A stretch of 62,627 nucleotides of DNA from Candidatus Saccharimonadota bacterium. GTDB taxonomy: Bacteria > Patescibacteriota > Saccharimonadia > Saccharimonadales > Saccharimonadaceae. The position numbers and the translations under genes were made by a program. The stretch is taken from NCBI GenBank assembly GCA_017509895.1, contig JAFWOH010000027.1, positions 1 to 62,627 of the forward strand, read 5' to 3'. The notes beneath the pieces were generated by a model, which did not search any database, had not been told where the DNA came from, and saw only the letters and a list, made by a program, of their open reading frames with translations. Below, piece by piece: positions 40,899 to 48,987 of this stretch (the stretch's first letter is position 1; each line of letters starts with the position of its first letter).

Positions 40899-41969
40899 AT
40901 GACAATTTTTTCAAAAACTGCGCCCCGTGGCGAAAAGGCATTTTTAGCATTTGCGTCCTGCGCCCTCAAATTTCTTTTAGCCTTTTCGGCTATGTTCCTT
41001 CCTTTTAAATCATCCTCGGTCTCGGCCACAGATTCGGCTTCGCCCGGCTCAGATTCCGGCTCAGCCCTTGCCAGCGGGTCCGATTCTAGTTCTAAGAGCC
41101 CTCCGAGCTGCAAGGACGGCTATGAATATGTCGAGGCGGTTAATAAGTGCTATAAAGCCTGCGCCGAGGGTTGGGAGAGAAATTCAGAGACCCTCCGCTG
41201 CCGTAAAATTCGCGTAGAGACCAGCACGGAAGACACCACATCTTCCTCTGCCTCTGAATCCGCCTCTAAATCCGCGTCCTCTTCCGATACGTCTGCTTCT
41301 AGTGGCGACACATCCACCCCCGCCACTTCCAGCTCTTCTAGTTCTTCCAAAACTAGCACTTCCTCCGCTCCGCCTTCCTGCAAGGACGGCTACGAATATG
41401 TCGAATCTGTTGGTAAATGTTATAAAAAATGTATTGAAGGCTATGAGCGAAATCCCGAGACCAATCGTTGCAGAAAAGCTACCGTCGAGTCAAATTACGA
41501 AACCGGCTCCTCCGGCTCAAAGTCCGCCACCTCTTCTTCCTCGAGCTCATCTAAAAAATCTTCCGCCGAAAAGTCCACCTCATGTAAAGATGGTTATGAA
41601 TATGTCGAATCGGCCGGGAAATGTTATAAGGCCTGCTCCGAGGGCCAGATTAGAAATCCCGAGACTAATCGCTGTAAAAAGGTCGAGACTAGTAAAGAAA
41701 CCGCTGCCGAAAAAGAATGTGAAGAAGGCTATGAGCGGAATCCCGAAACCAATCGTTGTCGCAAAATCAAAAATAATAACGGCGCAGATTATGACATTAA
41801 AGTCCCAGATACCGGCGGCGGGGAAACCACTTCCTTTATTGCCATCGGTGGGATTATCGTCCTTGTCCTCGCCGGAGCCGCTTTCGTCATCTTTCAATAT
41901 CGCACCGAAATCAAAACCTTCCTAAAAAAGCACTTTAAAAAACCTAAAGTTAAAGAGCCAAAGTCCTAA
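40899..41969 (+). CDS. Cys-repeat surface protein with LPxTG-like anchor
   Basis: 356 aa. Signal peptide (about residues 14-43), then three full repeats of the form CKDGYEYVExxxKCYKxC-x-EG-xxRNPETNRCRK at about 68-102, 163-197 and 228-262. A shorter fourth copy (CEEGYERNPETNRCRKI) follows. Ser/Thr-rich linkers that would be extended and perhaps glycosylated join them. Four Cys per repeat suggest small disulfide-bonded modules. The end is VPDTGGGETT, a ~22-residue hydrophobic segment and a basic tail (KTFLKKHFKKPKVKEPKS), i.e. a sortase-type anchor with PDTG for LPxTG. TATCAT (40887-40892) is six bases before the ATG. Confidence 0.78.
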   Translation: MTIFSKTAPRGEKAFLAFASCALKFLLAFSAMFLPFKSSSVSATDSASPGSDSGSALASGSDSSSKSPPSCKDGYEYVEAVNKCYKACAEGWERNSETLRCRKIRVETSTEDTTSSSASESASKSASSSDTSASSGDTSTPATSSSSSSSKTSTSSAPPSCKDGYEYVESVGKCYKKCIEGYERNPETNRCRKATVESNYETGSSGSKSATSSSSSSSKKSSAEKSTSCKDGYEYVESAGKCYKACSEGQIRNPETNRCKKVETSKETAAEKECEEGYERNPETNRCRKIKNNNGADYDIKVPDTGGGETTSFIAIGGIIVLVLAGAAFVIFQYRTEIKTFLKKHFKKPKVKEPKS

Positions 41970-42004
41970 TAAAATCTACCAAAAATCTCATCTCTACCCC
42001 TGTA

Positions 42005-42031
42005 TTAGCACTCTTGCATTTTGACTGCTAA
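42005..42031 (+). promoter_or_regulatory. CIRCE operator 1 of dnaK
   Basis: TTAGCACTC (42005-42013), nine bases, GACTGCTAA (42023-42031), one mismatch to the GAGTGCTAA half-site. It covers the -35 hexamer TTGCAT. CIRCE binds the HrcA repressor; no hrcA gene is in the window. Confidence 0.9.
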
Positions 42032-42042
42032 TTTGCTATAAT
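42014..42042 (+). promoter_or_regulatory. dnaK promoter
   Basis: TTGCAT (42014-42019), 17 bases, TATAAT (42037-42042). The start would be near 42049, just before the second CIRCE. Confidence 0.85.
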
Positions 42043-42051
42043 CAATATAAA

Positions 42052-42078
42052 TTAGCACTCATACATAGAGAGTGCTAG
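42052..42078 (+). promoter_or_regulatory. CIRCE operator 2 of dnaK
   Basis: TTAGCACTC (42052-42060), nine bases, GAGTGCTAG (42070-42078), one mismatch. It lies in the 5' leader, so it can also form an mRNA hairpin. The dnaK AAGGAG follows at about 42092. Confidence 0.93.
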
Positions 42079-42104
42079 AAATAACGCAGAAAAGGAGTAA
42101 AAAT

Positions 42105-44000
42105 ATGAGCAAAATTATCGGAATCGACCTCGGCACCACCAATTCGGCCTTCGCCTACATGGTGGCCGGCAAGCCAGAGGTCATCACTAATGCCGAGGGC
42201 GATCGTACCACCCCTTCGGTTGTTGCCGTCACTAAAAAGGGCGAGCGCCTCGTCGGCAAGGTTGCCCAGCGCCAGAGAGTGACCAACCCTAAAAATACTA
42301 TTTATGGCATCAAGCGTCTAATCGGCCGCAAGTTTGAGGACAAGGAAGTCCAGCATGATATTGATATTATGCCATATAAGATTGTCAAAAAAGGGAACCA
42401 AGCCGCTGTGGAGCTTGATGGTAAGACTGAGACTCCGGAGGAAATCTCCGCTATGGTCCTCGCTAAAATCAAAGCCGATGCCGAGGCCTTCCTTGGCGAG
42501 AAGGTCACCGAGGCTATCATTACCGTCCCGGCTTACTTTGATGATTCTCAGCGTCAGGCTACTAAAGATGCCGGTAAAATTGCCGGTCTTGAAGTAAAGC
42601 GTATTATCAATGAGCCGACTGCCGCCGCTCTCGCCTATGGTCTCGAGTCCAAGAAAGATGAACAGATTGTCGTCTTCGACCTCGGTGGTGGTACTTTCGA
42701 TGTCTCCATTCTCGAGCTCGGCGATGGCGTCTTCGAAGTAAAGTCCACTAATGGCGATACCCACCTCGGTGGTGAAGATTTTGATAATATTATCGTCAAT
42801 TATCTTCTCGATGAATTTAAGAAAGAGTCCGGCATTGATATTAGAGACGATGCCGCCGCCATGCAGCGTATCAAGGACGAGGCTGAAAAGGCCAAGAAGG
42901 AGCTTTCTAGCGCCACTTCTACTGATATTAATCTCCCGTTCCTTACCGCCGATGAAGATGGTCCGAAGCACTTCGAGCACACCTTGACCAGGGCCAAGCT
43001 TGAGGAGCTCGTCTCCCCTCTCCTTGACCGTCTCGAGGAGCCGGTGAAAAAGGCTCTTAAGGATGCCAAGCTCGAGGCCAAGGATATTGATGAAGTCGTC
43101 ATGGTCGGTGGCATGACCCGTATGCCGGCCGTCGTCGAGCGCGTCAAAAAGTTCTTCGGTAAAGACCCGATGCAGGGCGTCAATCCGGATGAAGTCGTCG
43201 CCGTCGGCGCAGCCATTCAGGGCGGTGTCCTTCAGGGTGATGTCAAGGATGTTCTCCTTCTCGATGTCACTCCGCTCTCTCTCGGTATCGAGACCATGGG
43301 TGGTGTCAGCACAAAATTGATTGAGAGAAATACTACTATCCCGACCAGCAAATCCGAGGTCTTTAGTACGGCCGCCGATAATCAGCCGTCCGTCGAAATC
43401 CATGTCCTTCAGGGCGAGCGCGAATTTGCAAATGACAATAAATCTCTCGGCCGCTTCATTCTAGATGGTATCGCTCCCGCTCCGCGTGGCGTTCCCCAGA
43501 TTGAGGTCACCTTTAACCTTGACGCTAATGGTATCCTAAATGTCACCGCGAAGGATAAGGGCACCGGCAAAGAGCAGTCCATCACGATTCAAAACTCTGG
43601 TAACATGAGCAAAGAGGATATCGAGAAGGCTCGCGCCGAGGCCGAGGCTCATGCCGAAGAAGATAAAAAGAAACGCGAATCTGTCGATGCCAGAAACCAG
43701 CTCGAAAATGCTGTCTATCAGGCCGAAAAAATGCCAGATGAGTATAAGGACAAAATCAGCGATGATGATAAAAAGACTATCGAGGAAGCCGTTAAAGAGG
43801 CTAAGGAAGTCTTAAACGACAAAGACGCTGATAAGGAAAAACTCGAATCCGCCGCCAAGGAACTTTCAAATAAGATCATGCCTATCGGCGCAAAGATGTA
43901 TCAGCAATCTGCACCAAAGTCTGACGAAAAATCTGACGATAAAAAAGACAAAAAAGACGACGACGCCGACGACGCTGTTGAAGGCGAAGTAGTCAAATAG
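42105..44000 (+). CDS. dnaK: Chaperone DnaK (Hsp70)
   Basis: 631 aa from ATG 42105 (AAGGAG upstream; an in-frame GTG at 42072 lies inside the CIRCE arm and is rejected). N-terminal ATPase: [47 protein letters not shown] and the adenosine-site [13 protein letters not shown]. The substrate domain starts after the linker [14 protein letters not shown]; the lid ends in a D/K-rich tail ([18 protein letters not shown]) and EGEVVK. It refolds proteins with DnaJ and GrpE. Two CIRCE elements indicate heat-shock control by HrcA. dnaJ is 11.6 kb away under its own CIRCE; grpE and hrcA are not in the window. Confidence 0.98.
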   Translation: MSKIIGIDLGTTNSAFAYMVAGKPEVITNAEGDRTTPSVVAVTKKGERLVGKVAQRQRVTNPKNTIYGIKRLIGRKFEDKEVQHDIDIMPYKIVKKGNQAAVELDGKTETPEEISAMVLAKIKADAEAFLGEKVTEAIITVPAYFDDSQRQATKDAGKIAGLEVKRIINEPTAAALAYGLESKKDEQIVVFDLGGGTFDVSILELGDGVFEVKSTNGDTHLGGEDFDNIIVNYLLDEFKKESGIDIRDDAAAMQRIKDEAEKAKKELSSATSTDINLPFLTADEDGPKHFEHTLTRAKLEELVSPLLDRLEEPVKKALKDAKLEAKDIDEVVMVGGMTRMPAVVERVKKFFGKDPMQGVNPDEVVAVGAAIQGGVLQGDVKDVLLLDVTPLSLGIETMGGVSTKLIERNTTIPTSKSEVFSTAADNQPSVEIHVLQGEREFANDNKSLGRFILDGIAPAPRGVPQIEVTFNLDANGILNVTAKDKGTGKEQSITIQNSGNMSKEDIEKARAEAEAHAEEDKKKRESVDARNQLENAVYQAEKMPDEYKDKISDDDKKTIEEAVKEAKEVLNDKDADKEKLESAAKELSNKIMPIGAKMYQQSAPKSDEKSDDKKDKKDDDADDAVEGEVVK

Positions 44001-44013
44001 TTAGGTATCAGCT

Positions 44014-44202
44014 AGCCAAATGAGCAAGTAGTGCTTTGGCGACAATGCGTTACTCGCCCCGCAAAAATGACAATAAATACCCATCCGAAGAGCTCCCCCT
44101 AGATTCCCGCATAAGAGCTCTGAGGATGGGCTATTTATTGTGATTTTTCGGCGGTAGCAGGCGGCGAGTAGCGTCGCAAAAGTACTACTTGCTTATTTGG
44201 CT
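44014..44202 (+). repeat. Modular long palindrome, copy 2
   Basis: The outer arms 44014-44032 and 44184-44202 pair over 19 positions with one G-U. GCGAC (44039-44043) pairs with GTCGC (44173-44177) and TACTCGCC (44051-44058) with GGCGAGTA (44163-44170). The inner arm runs from about 44067 to 44086 (ACAATAAATA, CCCATCC) with 44124-44141, then AGAGCTC (44089-44095) with GAGCTCT (44115-44121), flanked by a tandem G-A/A-G mismatch. The segments around 44044-44067 and 44155-44177 match copy 1 (25603-25626, 25728-25750), while the outer and inner arms do not. It fills the space between dnaK and the 44300 gene. Confidence 0.85.
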
Positions 44203-44230
44203 TTCGTGCACTTGTTTCCTTGCTTTTTGC

Positions 44231-44259
44231 TTGACTTTTTTAACCTTAAGCTATATACT
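44231..44259 (+). promoter_or_regulatory. Promoter of the 44300 surface gene
   Basis: TTGACT (44231-44236), 17 bases, TATACT (44254-44259). The leader contains AAAAGGTTAT and an AAGAGGT ribosome site. Confidence 0.75.
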
Positions 44260-44299
44260 AATAATAGAACAAAAGGTTATATTTTAATAAGAGGTAAAA

Positions 44300-45493
44300 A
44301 TGAGAAAAAAAGTTTTCGCTGCATGTCTGGCTCTCGCACTAGTCGCATTAGGAGCTAAAAATACCTTCGCCATAGAAGGTGGCCAATTAAGTTGTACTAA
44401 TTTAAAAACTATTTTAAGCAAAACCAGTACCGAGACAGGTTCCGCTGTGATTGTCATGACGGAGGATTGTAGTGCTGATTTGGTGGTTAAATCCGGTCAG
44501 AAAATTACTCTTGATGCCGCCGGCCACACTTTATCCGGCAGTCTTACGGTTGAGACAGGTGGCGAGCTAATTTTAGATAGCTTTAGCACTCCCGGTATTA
44601 TTAAAAGCGAAATTAAAAATTCTGGTGATGTGATAATTAAGGGTGGCTCCTTTACTAGTGACCCTACCGATTATCTTGCCGACTGCTACCTTACTAAGAA
44701 AGAAAACAATCTCTACATTGTCGTTGATAAGTCAGAAACCGAGAAAAAGAATGAGCTTGATTTTTCCAAAATTACCTCAAATAACGAAGAATTAAAAAAC
44801 GCTCTTATTGATACTTTAAATGCCTATATTAATAATCCCGATGACTCCACTAGTAACGGTCGCAAGCTTAATCAGCTAGTCAATGCTTTGAAACTTGGCC
44901 ATACTTTAACGGTCTCCCTCGTCTTGACTGATGTTTCAGAATTGCCAGAGGGCGCAGTCACTCCGCTCATGTCCGCCGTCGAAGGTCTTAACCTCGCCTC
45001 TATCTATGATGTTAAATTTACCGTCTCCGACAACGCTGATTTATCAGTAGAGCTTAGTGAGCTCGCTACCCCGGTCACAGTCACTATCCCCATCCCAGAA
45101 ATGTTTAAAGCCGCTCTCCGTACTCGTGGCCTCAGAGTCATTAATCTCCATACTACAGACGGCGCTACTTATACCGCCAATATTATCTCCGATGCTAGTT
45201 TGAATGCCAATGGAGATTTAACCTTTAGGACTACCACCTTCTCGGTTGACGCACTCAGCTACGATGGCGATGCCATCACCGCCAACAGCGATGATCCGGC
45301 CGTCCCCTCCACCAGCGCCTACCAAGCCCCGGCGGATAATAGCGATGTCACCGCTCCAGATACAGCGGGCTTCGGCACTGACCTAACCGTCTTCCATTTG
45401 CTTATGCTTTCCGGCATTTCGCTTGTGGTAATTGCAATTATCGCTTATGCCGCGAAGCGCGCCTACATCCGAAATCGTATTTCGTTAAAGTAG
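44300..45493 (+). CDS. Secreted surface protein with sorting-like C-terminus
   Basis: 397 aa. Signal peptide (residues 4-24, cleavage after NTFA), then a beta-helix-like region (about 50-130; VKSGQKITLDAAGHTLSG, then LTVETGGELILDSF and VIIKGGSFTSD). A mixed domain follows, with VTIPIPEMFKAALRTRGLRV. The end is APDTAGFGTDLT, a ~22-residue hydrophobic segment and a basic tail (KRAYIRNRISLK). It is a paralogue of the 11641 protein (same promoter layout, same P-D/N-T/S-A-G-F-G end, same beta-helix start). Its 3' end overlaps by 9 bp the convergent sortase-like gene, which suggests, without proving, a functional link. Confidence 0.75.
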   Translation: MRKKVFAACLALALVALGAKNTFAIEGGQLSCTNLKTILSKTSTETGSAVIVMTEDCSADLVVKSGQKITLDAAGHTLSGSLTVETGGELILDSFSTPGIIKSEIKNSGDVIIKGGSFTSDPTDYLADCYLTKKENNLYIVVDKSETEKKNELDFSKITSNNEELKNALIDTLNAYINNPDDSTSNGRKLNQLVNALKLGHTLTVSLVLTDVSELPEGAVTPLMSAVEGLNLASIYDVKFTVSDNADLSVELSELATPVTVTIPIPEMFKAALRTRGLRVINLHTTDGATYTANIISDASLNANGDLTFRTTTFSVDALSYDGDAITANSDDPAVPSTSAYQAPADNSDVTAPDTAGFGTDLTVFHLLMLSGISLVVIAIIAYAAKRAYIRNRISLK

Positions 45494-46174
45494 TTTCCCA
45501 TGTATTGCTATAATATATTCATTATTGTATTTGATTGAAAAGGTCAGCATCTTATCATTAGCCTCAAACGGCACCTCAAAATTATAAACCGATCTCCCCT
45601 TTAATTTTGATACCAGCCATAAAAGCTCATTATTATTTTTAAAGTCGATTGTCAGATAATCATCTGTTTCTGGAATTTTATAAATTGAGAACACCTGCCA
45701 TCGCAACTCTCGCACCCCGTCCGAGGTCGTTATGACAAAATCGGACGGCTCCTTCATCCATGTGCTGCTCGCAATCACACTTCGCGCTGGTTCAAATTCC
45801 GTCCCCTCGATTTTCCCATGCAGATATATTATATTGTGTTTTCCTGATAAATCCGAAGCATTCCCGGCATCTAAAAACACCCACCCCGCCGGATTATAAC
45901 TTTTATCAAAAGAATGCGTTTTATAATATTCGTTGTCGTGTGTCTGTACGAAAGGATAATCAATTTCCGTCCCAGCTATTTTCACTCGGCCGACAGTATC
46001 GCTGTTTTTCGCCTTTGCTTCCGAAAGAGTTAAACTTCGCGCATCACCAATCTGTTCCGTCGCGCGGTCCTTATCGGACAAACTTCTAAAAATCCACATC
46101 CCCGCCGCCGTCCAAAACACCGCCGCGAGGAATATCGCAACAATCAGAATTTTTTTATGTTTTACTCCACTCAT
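45485..46174 (-). CDS. Sortase-B-like protein without catalytic Cys and Arg
   Basis: 229 aa. One N-terminal membrane segment (about residues 8-29), then the sortase fold: NSDTVGRVKIAGTEIDYPFV, THDNEYYKTHSFD, AGWVFLDAGNASDLSGKHNI and IYLHGKIEG, which keeps the catalytic His. The last strands read MLTFSIKYNNEYIIAIHGKL, where class B sortases have T-L-S-T-C and a downstream Arg; both residues are absent. The reading frame is clean, so this looks like a fixed pseudoenzyme rather than a recent frameshift. It may bind sorting signals or pilin-like substrates without transpeptidation. TAAAAT lies nine bases upstream of the ATG. Confidence 0.75.
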   Translation of the reverse strand: MSGVKHKKILIVAIFLAAVFWTAAGMWIFRSLSDKDRATEQIGDARSLTLSEAKAKNSDTVGRVKIAGTEIDYPFVQTHDNEYYKTHSFDKSYNPAGWVFLDAGNASDLSGKHNIIYLHGKIEGTEFEPARSVIASSTWMKEPSDFVITTSDGVRELRWQVFSIYKIPETDDYLTIDFKNNNELLWLVSKLKGRSVYNFEVPFEANDKMLTFSIKYNNEYIIAIHGKLL

Positions 46175-46213
46175 TCTATCTCTATTTTACAAAAGAACGA
46201 GCGATTTTTCAAT

Positions 46214-46822
46214 CTAGGATTTTTTCTTCGCCGGTTTACGAGAGGATCCGGTGTGTTCTAAAATTCCAATCAACCCCGTCGTTAAAATTCCACCACAGAG
46301 TGCGAATAAGATATCCTGCATCGTATCGTCCAACCCGACAGAAATCAATTCCTGCATATGTGTCCCAAAGAGCTTGTCGCTCCCATATTCAAAACACTCC
46401 CAGACCGCCGCTGTCATCGCTGCAAAGCAAATCATAAAGATATATTTATACCACTTTGTCTCTGCTTTTTTCGTATACGCCTGCCCAGAAATCTCCCATG
46501 CCACTACCGCCGCCAAGACCCCGGATGAGCCATGCGCGACTTTGTCTAGTGGTGTCCAGACCTTATAAATATCAAGGTCGATTCCCAATACCATCGCCGG
46601 AATTAAGAATATATAATATGCGAGCTCCAGCTCATCAGAGGCCTTTAGCTTAAAAACATGTCGCCAGATTTCCGGGACAAAAGCGAGCGCTATCGTCGCA
46701 AGGTAACTCCAGATTTTATAAAATTGCGTCCCCGGCACGAAATAAAGTACCGATAAAAGCACCCCGACCGTAATAATAATGACCTTAATACAGAGATTTA
46801 TTTGTTTCAAATATTGTTTCAT
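46214..46822 (-). CDS. Membrane protein, YjdF/DUF2238-like
   Basis: 202 aa. About six hydrophobic segments. Conserved-looking polar residues lie in WTPLDKVAHGSSGVLAAVVA, AAVWECFEYGSDKLFG and GLDDTMQDILFALCGGILTT. The pattern H-x-x-x-G...E-x-x-E...D-x-x-D-x-x-x-N/F resembles the DUF2238/YjdF and VanZ-like membrane families. The basic tail is SSRKPAKKKS. TAAAAT on the minus strand (46829-46834) is six bases before the ATG. It lies behind the sortase-like gene, possibly in the same direction of transcription but with its own promoter. Confidence 0.55.
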   Translation of the reverse strand: MKQYLKQINLCIKVIIITVGVLLSVLYFVPGTQFYKIWSYLATIALAFVPEIWRHVFKLKASDELELAYYIFLIPAMVLGIDLDIYKVWTPLDKVAHGSSGVLAAVVAWEISGQAYTKKAETKWYKYIFMICFAAMTAAVWECFEYGSDKLFGTHMQELISVGLDDTMQDILFALCGGILTTGLIGILEHTGSSRKPAKKKS

Positions 46823-46872
46823 GCCTTTATTTTAGCACAATCTATGATATAATAACACCCATAAGGAGTAAT

Positions 46873-48060
46873 ATGGATAAAAACAAACTAATTTTGATTA
46901 CCAACCCCGGTAGCAGCTCTCGTAAGTATGCCCTTTATAAGGGAACGGATCTCGTTTGCTCGCTCCATTTTGAATTTGAAGGCAAGGGAATTATCTGCAC
47001 CCTGAAAAAGGCCGATGGTTCTAAAAAAGTTTTGAAACAGACTTTCAAGGAGCTGACTAGCACCGTCGCGAATATTAATCGCATCTTGACCGAAGAGGGC
47101 TACCTCGGCGGCATGACAAAGATCGATGCGATTCTCGCCCGCGTCGCTTGCCCCGGTGAATATTTTACCAAGGATCACATCGTCGATGAAGAATATCTTA
47201 AGGCTCTTGAAAAGGGTAAAAAGCGCGCCCCGCTTCATGTCCCGGTCGTCGCCGGCGAGATTGAGCATTTCGTCAAGAGTTTTAAGGATACACCCATCCT
47301 CGCGATTTCGGATACTTCGTTCCATACCGACCGCCCAGATTTAATGAAATATTATGGCTTCGATACAGAGATTGCCGACAAGGCCGACATCAAAAAGTTC
47401 GGTTATCATGGCCTCTCCATCGGCTCGATTGTTAATTATATGAAGAGCCAAGACATTCTCCCGGAGAAGTTAATCGTTTGTCACCTTGGCTCCGGCTCCT
47501 CTCTCACCGCAGTTTTTGAGGGCAAATCTCTCGATACCACCATGGGCTATTCCCCGATTGGCGGTCTCCTCATGGCGACTCGCTGTGGTGATATGGATCC
47601 GGCCGCCGCTCTCGCCTTAAAGCGCTATCTCGGCTATGAGTCTGATGAATCTATCGAGAAATATCTTAATAAGGAATGTGGTCTTCTCGGTGTTTCTGGT
47701 CAGAGTGATGACATGCGCGAGATTTTAAGACTCCGCGATGAAGGCGATAAAAGAGGTACTTTCGCTCATGCCATGTATGTCTATCGTGTCCAGAGTTGCA
47801 TCGGCCAGATGGCGGCCAGCCTCGGCGGCGTCGATGCCATTGTCTTTACCGCCACTATCGGCGAGCGCTCGGATGAGATTCGCCGCACCGTCACTCAGAA
47901 ACTAAATTACCTCGGCTTCTCTCTTGATGATGATAAAAACCTCGGCGATTTTGAAGAGCGCCATGTCAACATCGCCGCCGATGGCTCTAAGCCTATCTGG
48001 GTCATCCGTACGGACGAGTTTGAAGAAATGCTCCGCAGAGCAGGGGAATTATTGAAATAA
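46873..48060 (+). CDS. ackA: Acetate kinase
   Basis: 395 aa, the usual length. ITNPGSSSRKYALYK at the start (phosphate-binding), ARVACPGEYFTKDHIVDEEY, LAISDTSFHTDRP, FGYHGLSIGSI (the GTSHRYV region is changed but His is kept), CHLGSGSSLTAV, and TTMGYSPIGGLLMATRCGDM, which carries the catalytic Arg. It makes ATP from acetyl phosphate and, with a phosphoketolase or Pta elsewhere, would be a main ATP source in a fermenter. AAGGAG lies eight bases before the ATG and TATAAT about 18 bases upstream, so this gene has an ordinary leader. No pta is adjacent. Confidence 0.97.
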   Translation: MDKNKLILITNPGSSSRKYALYKGTDLVCSLHFEFEGKGIICTLKKADGSKKVLKQTFKELTSTVANINRILTEEGYLGGMTKIDAILARVACPGEYFTKDHIVDEEYLKALEKGKKRAPLHVPVVAGEIEHFVKSFKDTPILAISDTSFHTDRPDLMKYYGFDTEIADKADIKKFGYHGLSIGSIVNYMKSQDILPEKLIVCHLGSGSSLTAVFEGKSLDTTMGYSPIGGLLMATRCGDMDPAAALALKRYLGYESDESIEKYLNKECGLLGVSGQSDDMREILRLRDEGDKRGTFAHAMYVYRVQSCIGQMAASLGGVDAIVFTATIGERSDEIRRTVTQKLNYLGFSLDDDKNLGDFEERHVNIAADGSKPIWVIRTDEFEEMLRRAGELLK

Positions 48061-48070
48061 ATAATAAATC

Positions 48071-48159
48071 AATCGGAAGTTGGAAACCGCGCTTTTCAAC
48101 TTCCGATTCATACTTGATTCTTTTCGTTGGGACTTTTCTTCGTGATAAGAAAAGTCCCA
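48071..48159. repeat. Type-A and type-C hairpins after ackA
   Basis: AATCGGAAGTTG (48071-48082) with CAACTTCCGATT (48097-48108), loop gaaaccgcgctttt, identical in loop to 18568-18581. Then TGGGACTTTTCTT (48128-48140) with AAGAAAAGTCCCA (48147-48159). They lie between ackA and the methyltransferase. Confidence 0.85.
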
Positions 48160-48173
48160 TAGGAGAAAAATAA

Positions 48174-48746
48174 TTGCAACAAGTTTCAGATAAAGAGACC
48201 AAAATCATCCTCGACCTCGCTGAAAAAGCCTTAAAGGTCGAGGGCGATTTTGTTGAGCTCGGCTGTTATAAAGGAGACACTTCTATTCTGCTCCAAAAAT
48301 TACTTCATCAAAACGGCTTCGACCGTCGCCTCTTTCTTTATGACTCTTTTGAGGGCTTGCCGGAAAAGACTAGAGAAGATTCTTCCGCCGCCGGTGATAA
48401 TTTTAAAAAAGGGGAATTGCTCGTCACCAAAAAGGAGGTCGTCCGCCGCTTTAAAAAGGCCGGCCTCCCAGTACCAAAGATTAAAAAGGCCTTCTTTGAA
48501 GATTTAGCGCCAAACGATTTGCCGGAAAGAATCGCCTTCGCCTTCCTTGATGGGGATCTCTATGGCTCTATCAAAACTTCCCTAGAGCTCGTTCTTCCGC
48601 GCCTTACTAAAAATGCAGTCCTTATTGTTCACGATTATAACAACCCTTCGCTCCCCGGCGTCGCCAGGGCTGTGGACCAGGCCGGCCTAAAGGGCACGCT
48701 CCGCGAAACTTTATTTATCAAAATTGTAAATAAAACACTAGCATAA
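48174..48746 (+). CDS. TylF-family class I O-methyltransferase
   Basis: 190 aa, starting at TTG 48174 with GGAG nine bases upstream; no in-frame ATG is suitable. SAM-binding motif I is EGDFVELGCYKGDTSILL (about residues 23-40). YDSFEGLPE (about 57-65) is the hallmark of macrocin O-methyltransferase (TylF)-type enzymes. FLDGDLYGSIKTSLELVLPR and LIVHDYNNPSLPG carry the Asp residues that bind metal in this family. The family methylates sugar hydroxyls, so a surface glycan is a reasonable target. The last codons (about 48724-48739) also contain a 16-bp motif repeated at 62364. Confidence 0.85.
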   Translation: MQQVSDKETKIILDLAEKALKVEGDFVELGCYKGDTSILLQKLLHQNGFDRRLFLYDSFEGLPEKTREDSSAAGDNFKKGELLVTKKEVVRRFKKAGLPVPKIKKAFFEDLAPNDLPERIAFAFLDGDLYGSIKTSLELVLPRLTKNAVLIVHDYNNPSLPGVARAVDQAGLKGTLRETLFIKIVNKTLA

Positions 48747-48761
48747 AACATCTGCCTATGC

Positions 48762-48767
48762 TACAAT
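48762..48767 (+). promoter_or_regulatory. -10 box of the FISUMP adhesin leader
   Basis: TACAAT. The transcript would begin near 48773, the first base of the nested stem. TTGTAAATAAAACACT (48724-48739) lies 22 bases upstream, exactly as the same 16-mer lies before TAGAAT at 62402-62407. Confidence 0.6.
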
Positions 48768-48772
48768 AAGGG

Positions 48773-48953
48773 TGCGACAAACTATTATTAGAAAACGGAA
48801 CCTTAATTTTATATCTTGGCTTTCACAAGTACTGTCATATTTTGAATATTAAAATGGCACCAGTAGTTGCTGTTATATTCAAAATATGGCAGCCAAGTTG
48901 GTTCCGTACCAGTTTGTCGCAAGCTACCGGTGCCATTTTTATCAAAATGCACC
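48773..48953 (+). ncRNA. Nested-stem leader RNA with an 18-nt loop-downstream complementarity
   Basis: Four stems lie in order: 48773-48783 with 48911-48921 (11 bp); ACGGAACC (48795-48802) with 48900-48907; CTTGGCT (48815-48821) with 48891-48897; and 48834-48849 with 48875-48890 (16 pairs, one G-U). The apical loop 48851-48868 is complementary to 48922-48939 (16 Watson-Crick, one G-U, one mismatch), so a pseudoknot or an alternative fold is possible. AAAATGCACC at 48944-48953 competes for the same 48929-48939 segment. It ends 20 bases before the adhesin AGGAGG, so it is probably a cis-regulatory switch. Confidence 0.85.
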
Positions 48954-48987
48954 GCCAACAAAATTTAAACATAGGAGGTGCGAAGCC

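Noticed and set aside
40899-41969. Antisense and alternate-frame ORFs over the Ser-rich surface gene
   Set aside because: Repetitive TCT/TCC codons keep other frames open; only the + frame has a signal peptide, Cys repeats and an anchor.
42318-43403. 361-aa ORF antisense to dnaK
   Set aside because: A known kind of artefact: the dnaK complement is often open. No promoter or ribosome site.
48773-48953. Integron attC site or IS200/IS605-type end
   Set aside because: Nested stems could suggest a folded recombination site, but no RYYYAAC/GTTRRRY core boxes and no recombinase or TnpA gene are visible.
48886-48987. Upstream in-frame ATG of the adhesin
   Set aside because: It lies inside the 3' strand of the nested leader stem, while ATG 48988 has an AGGAGG.
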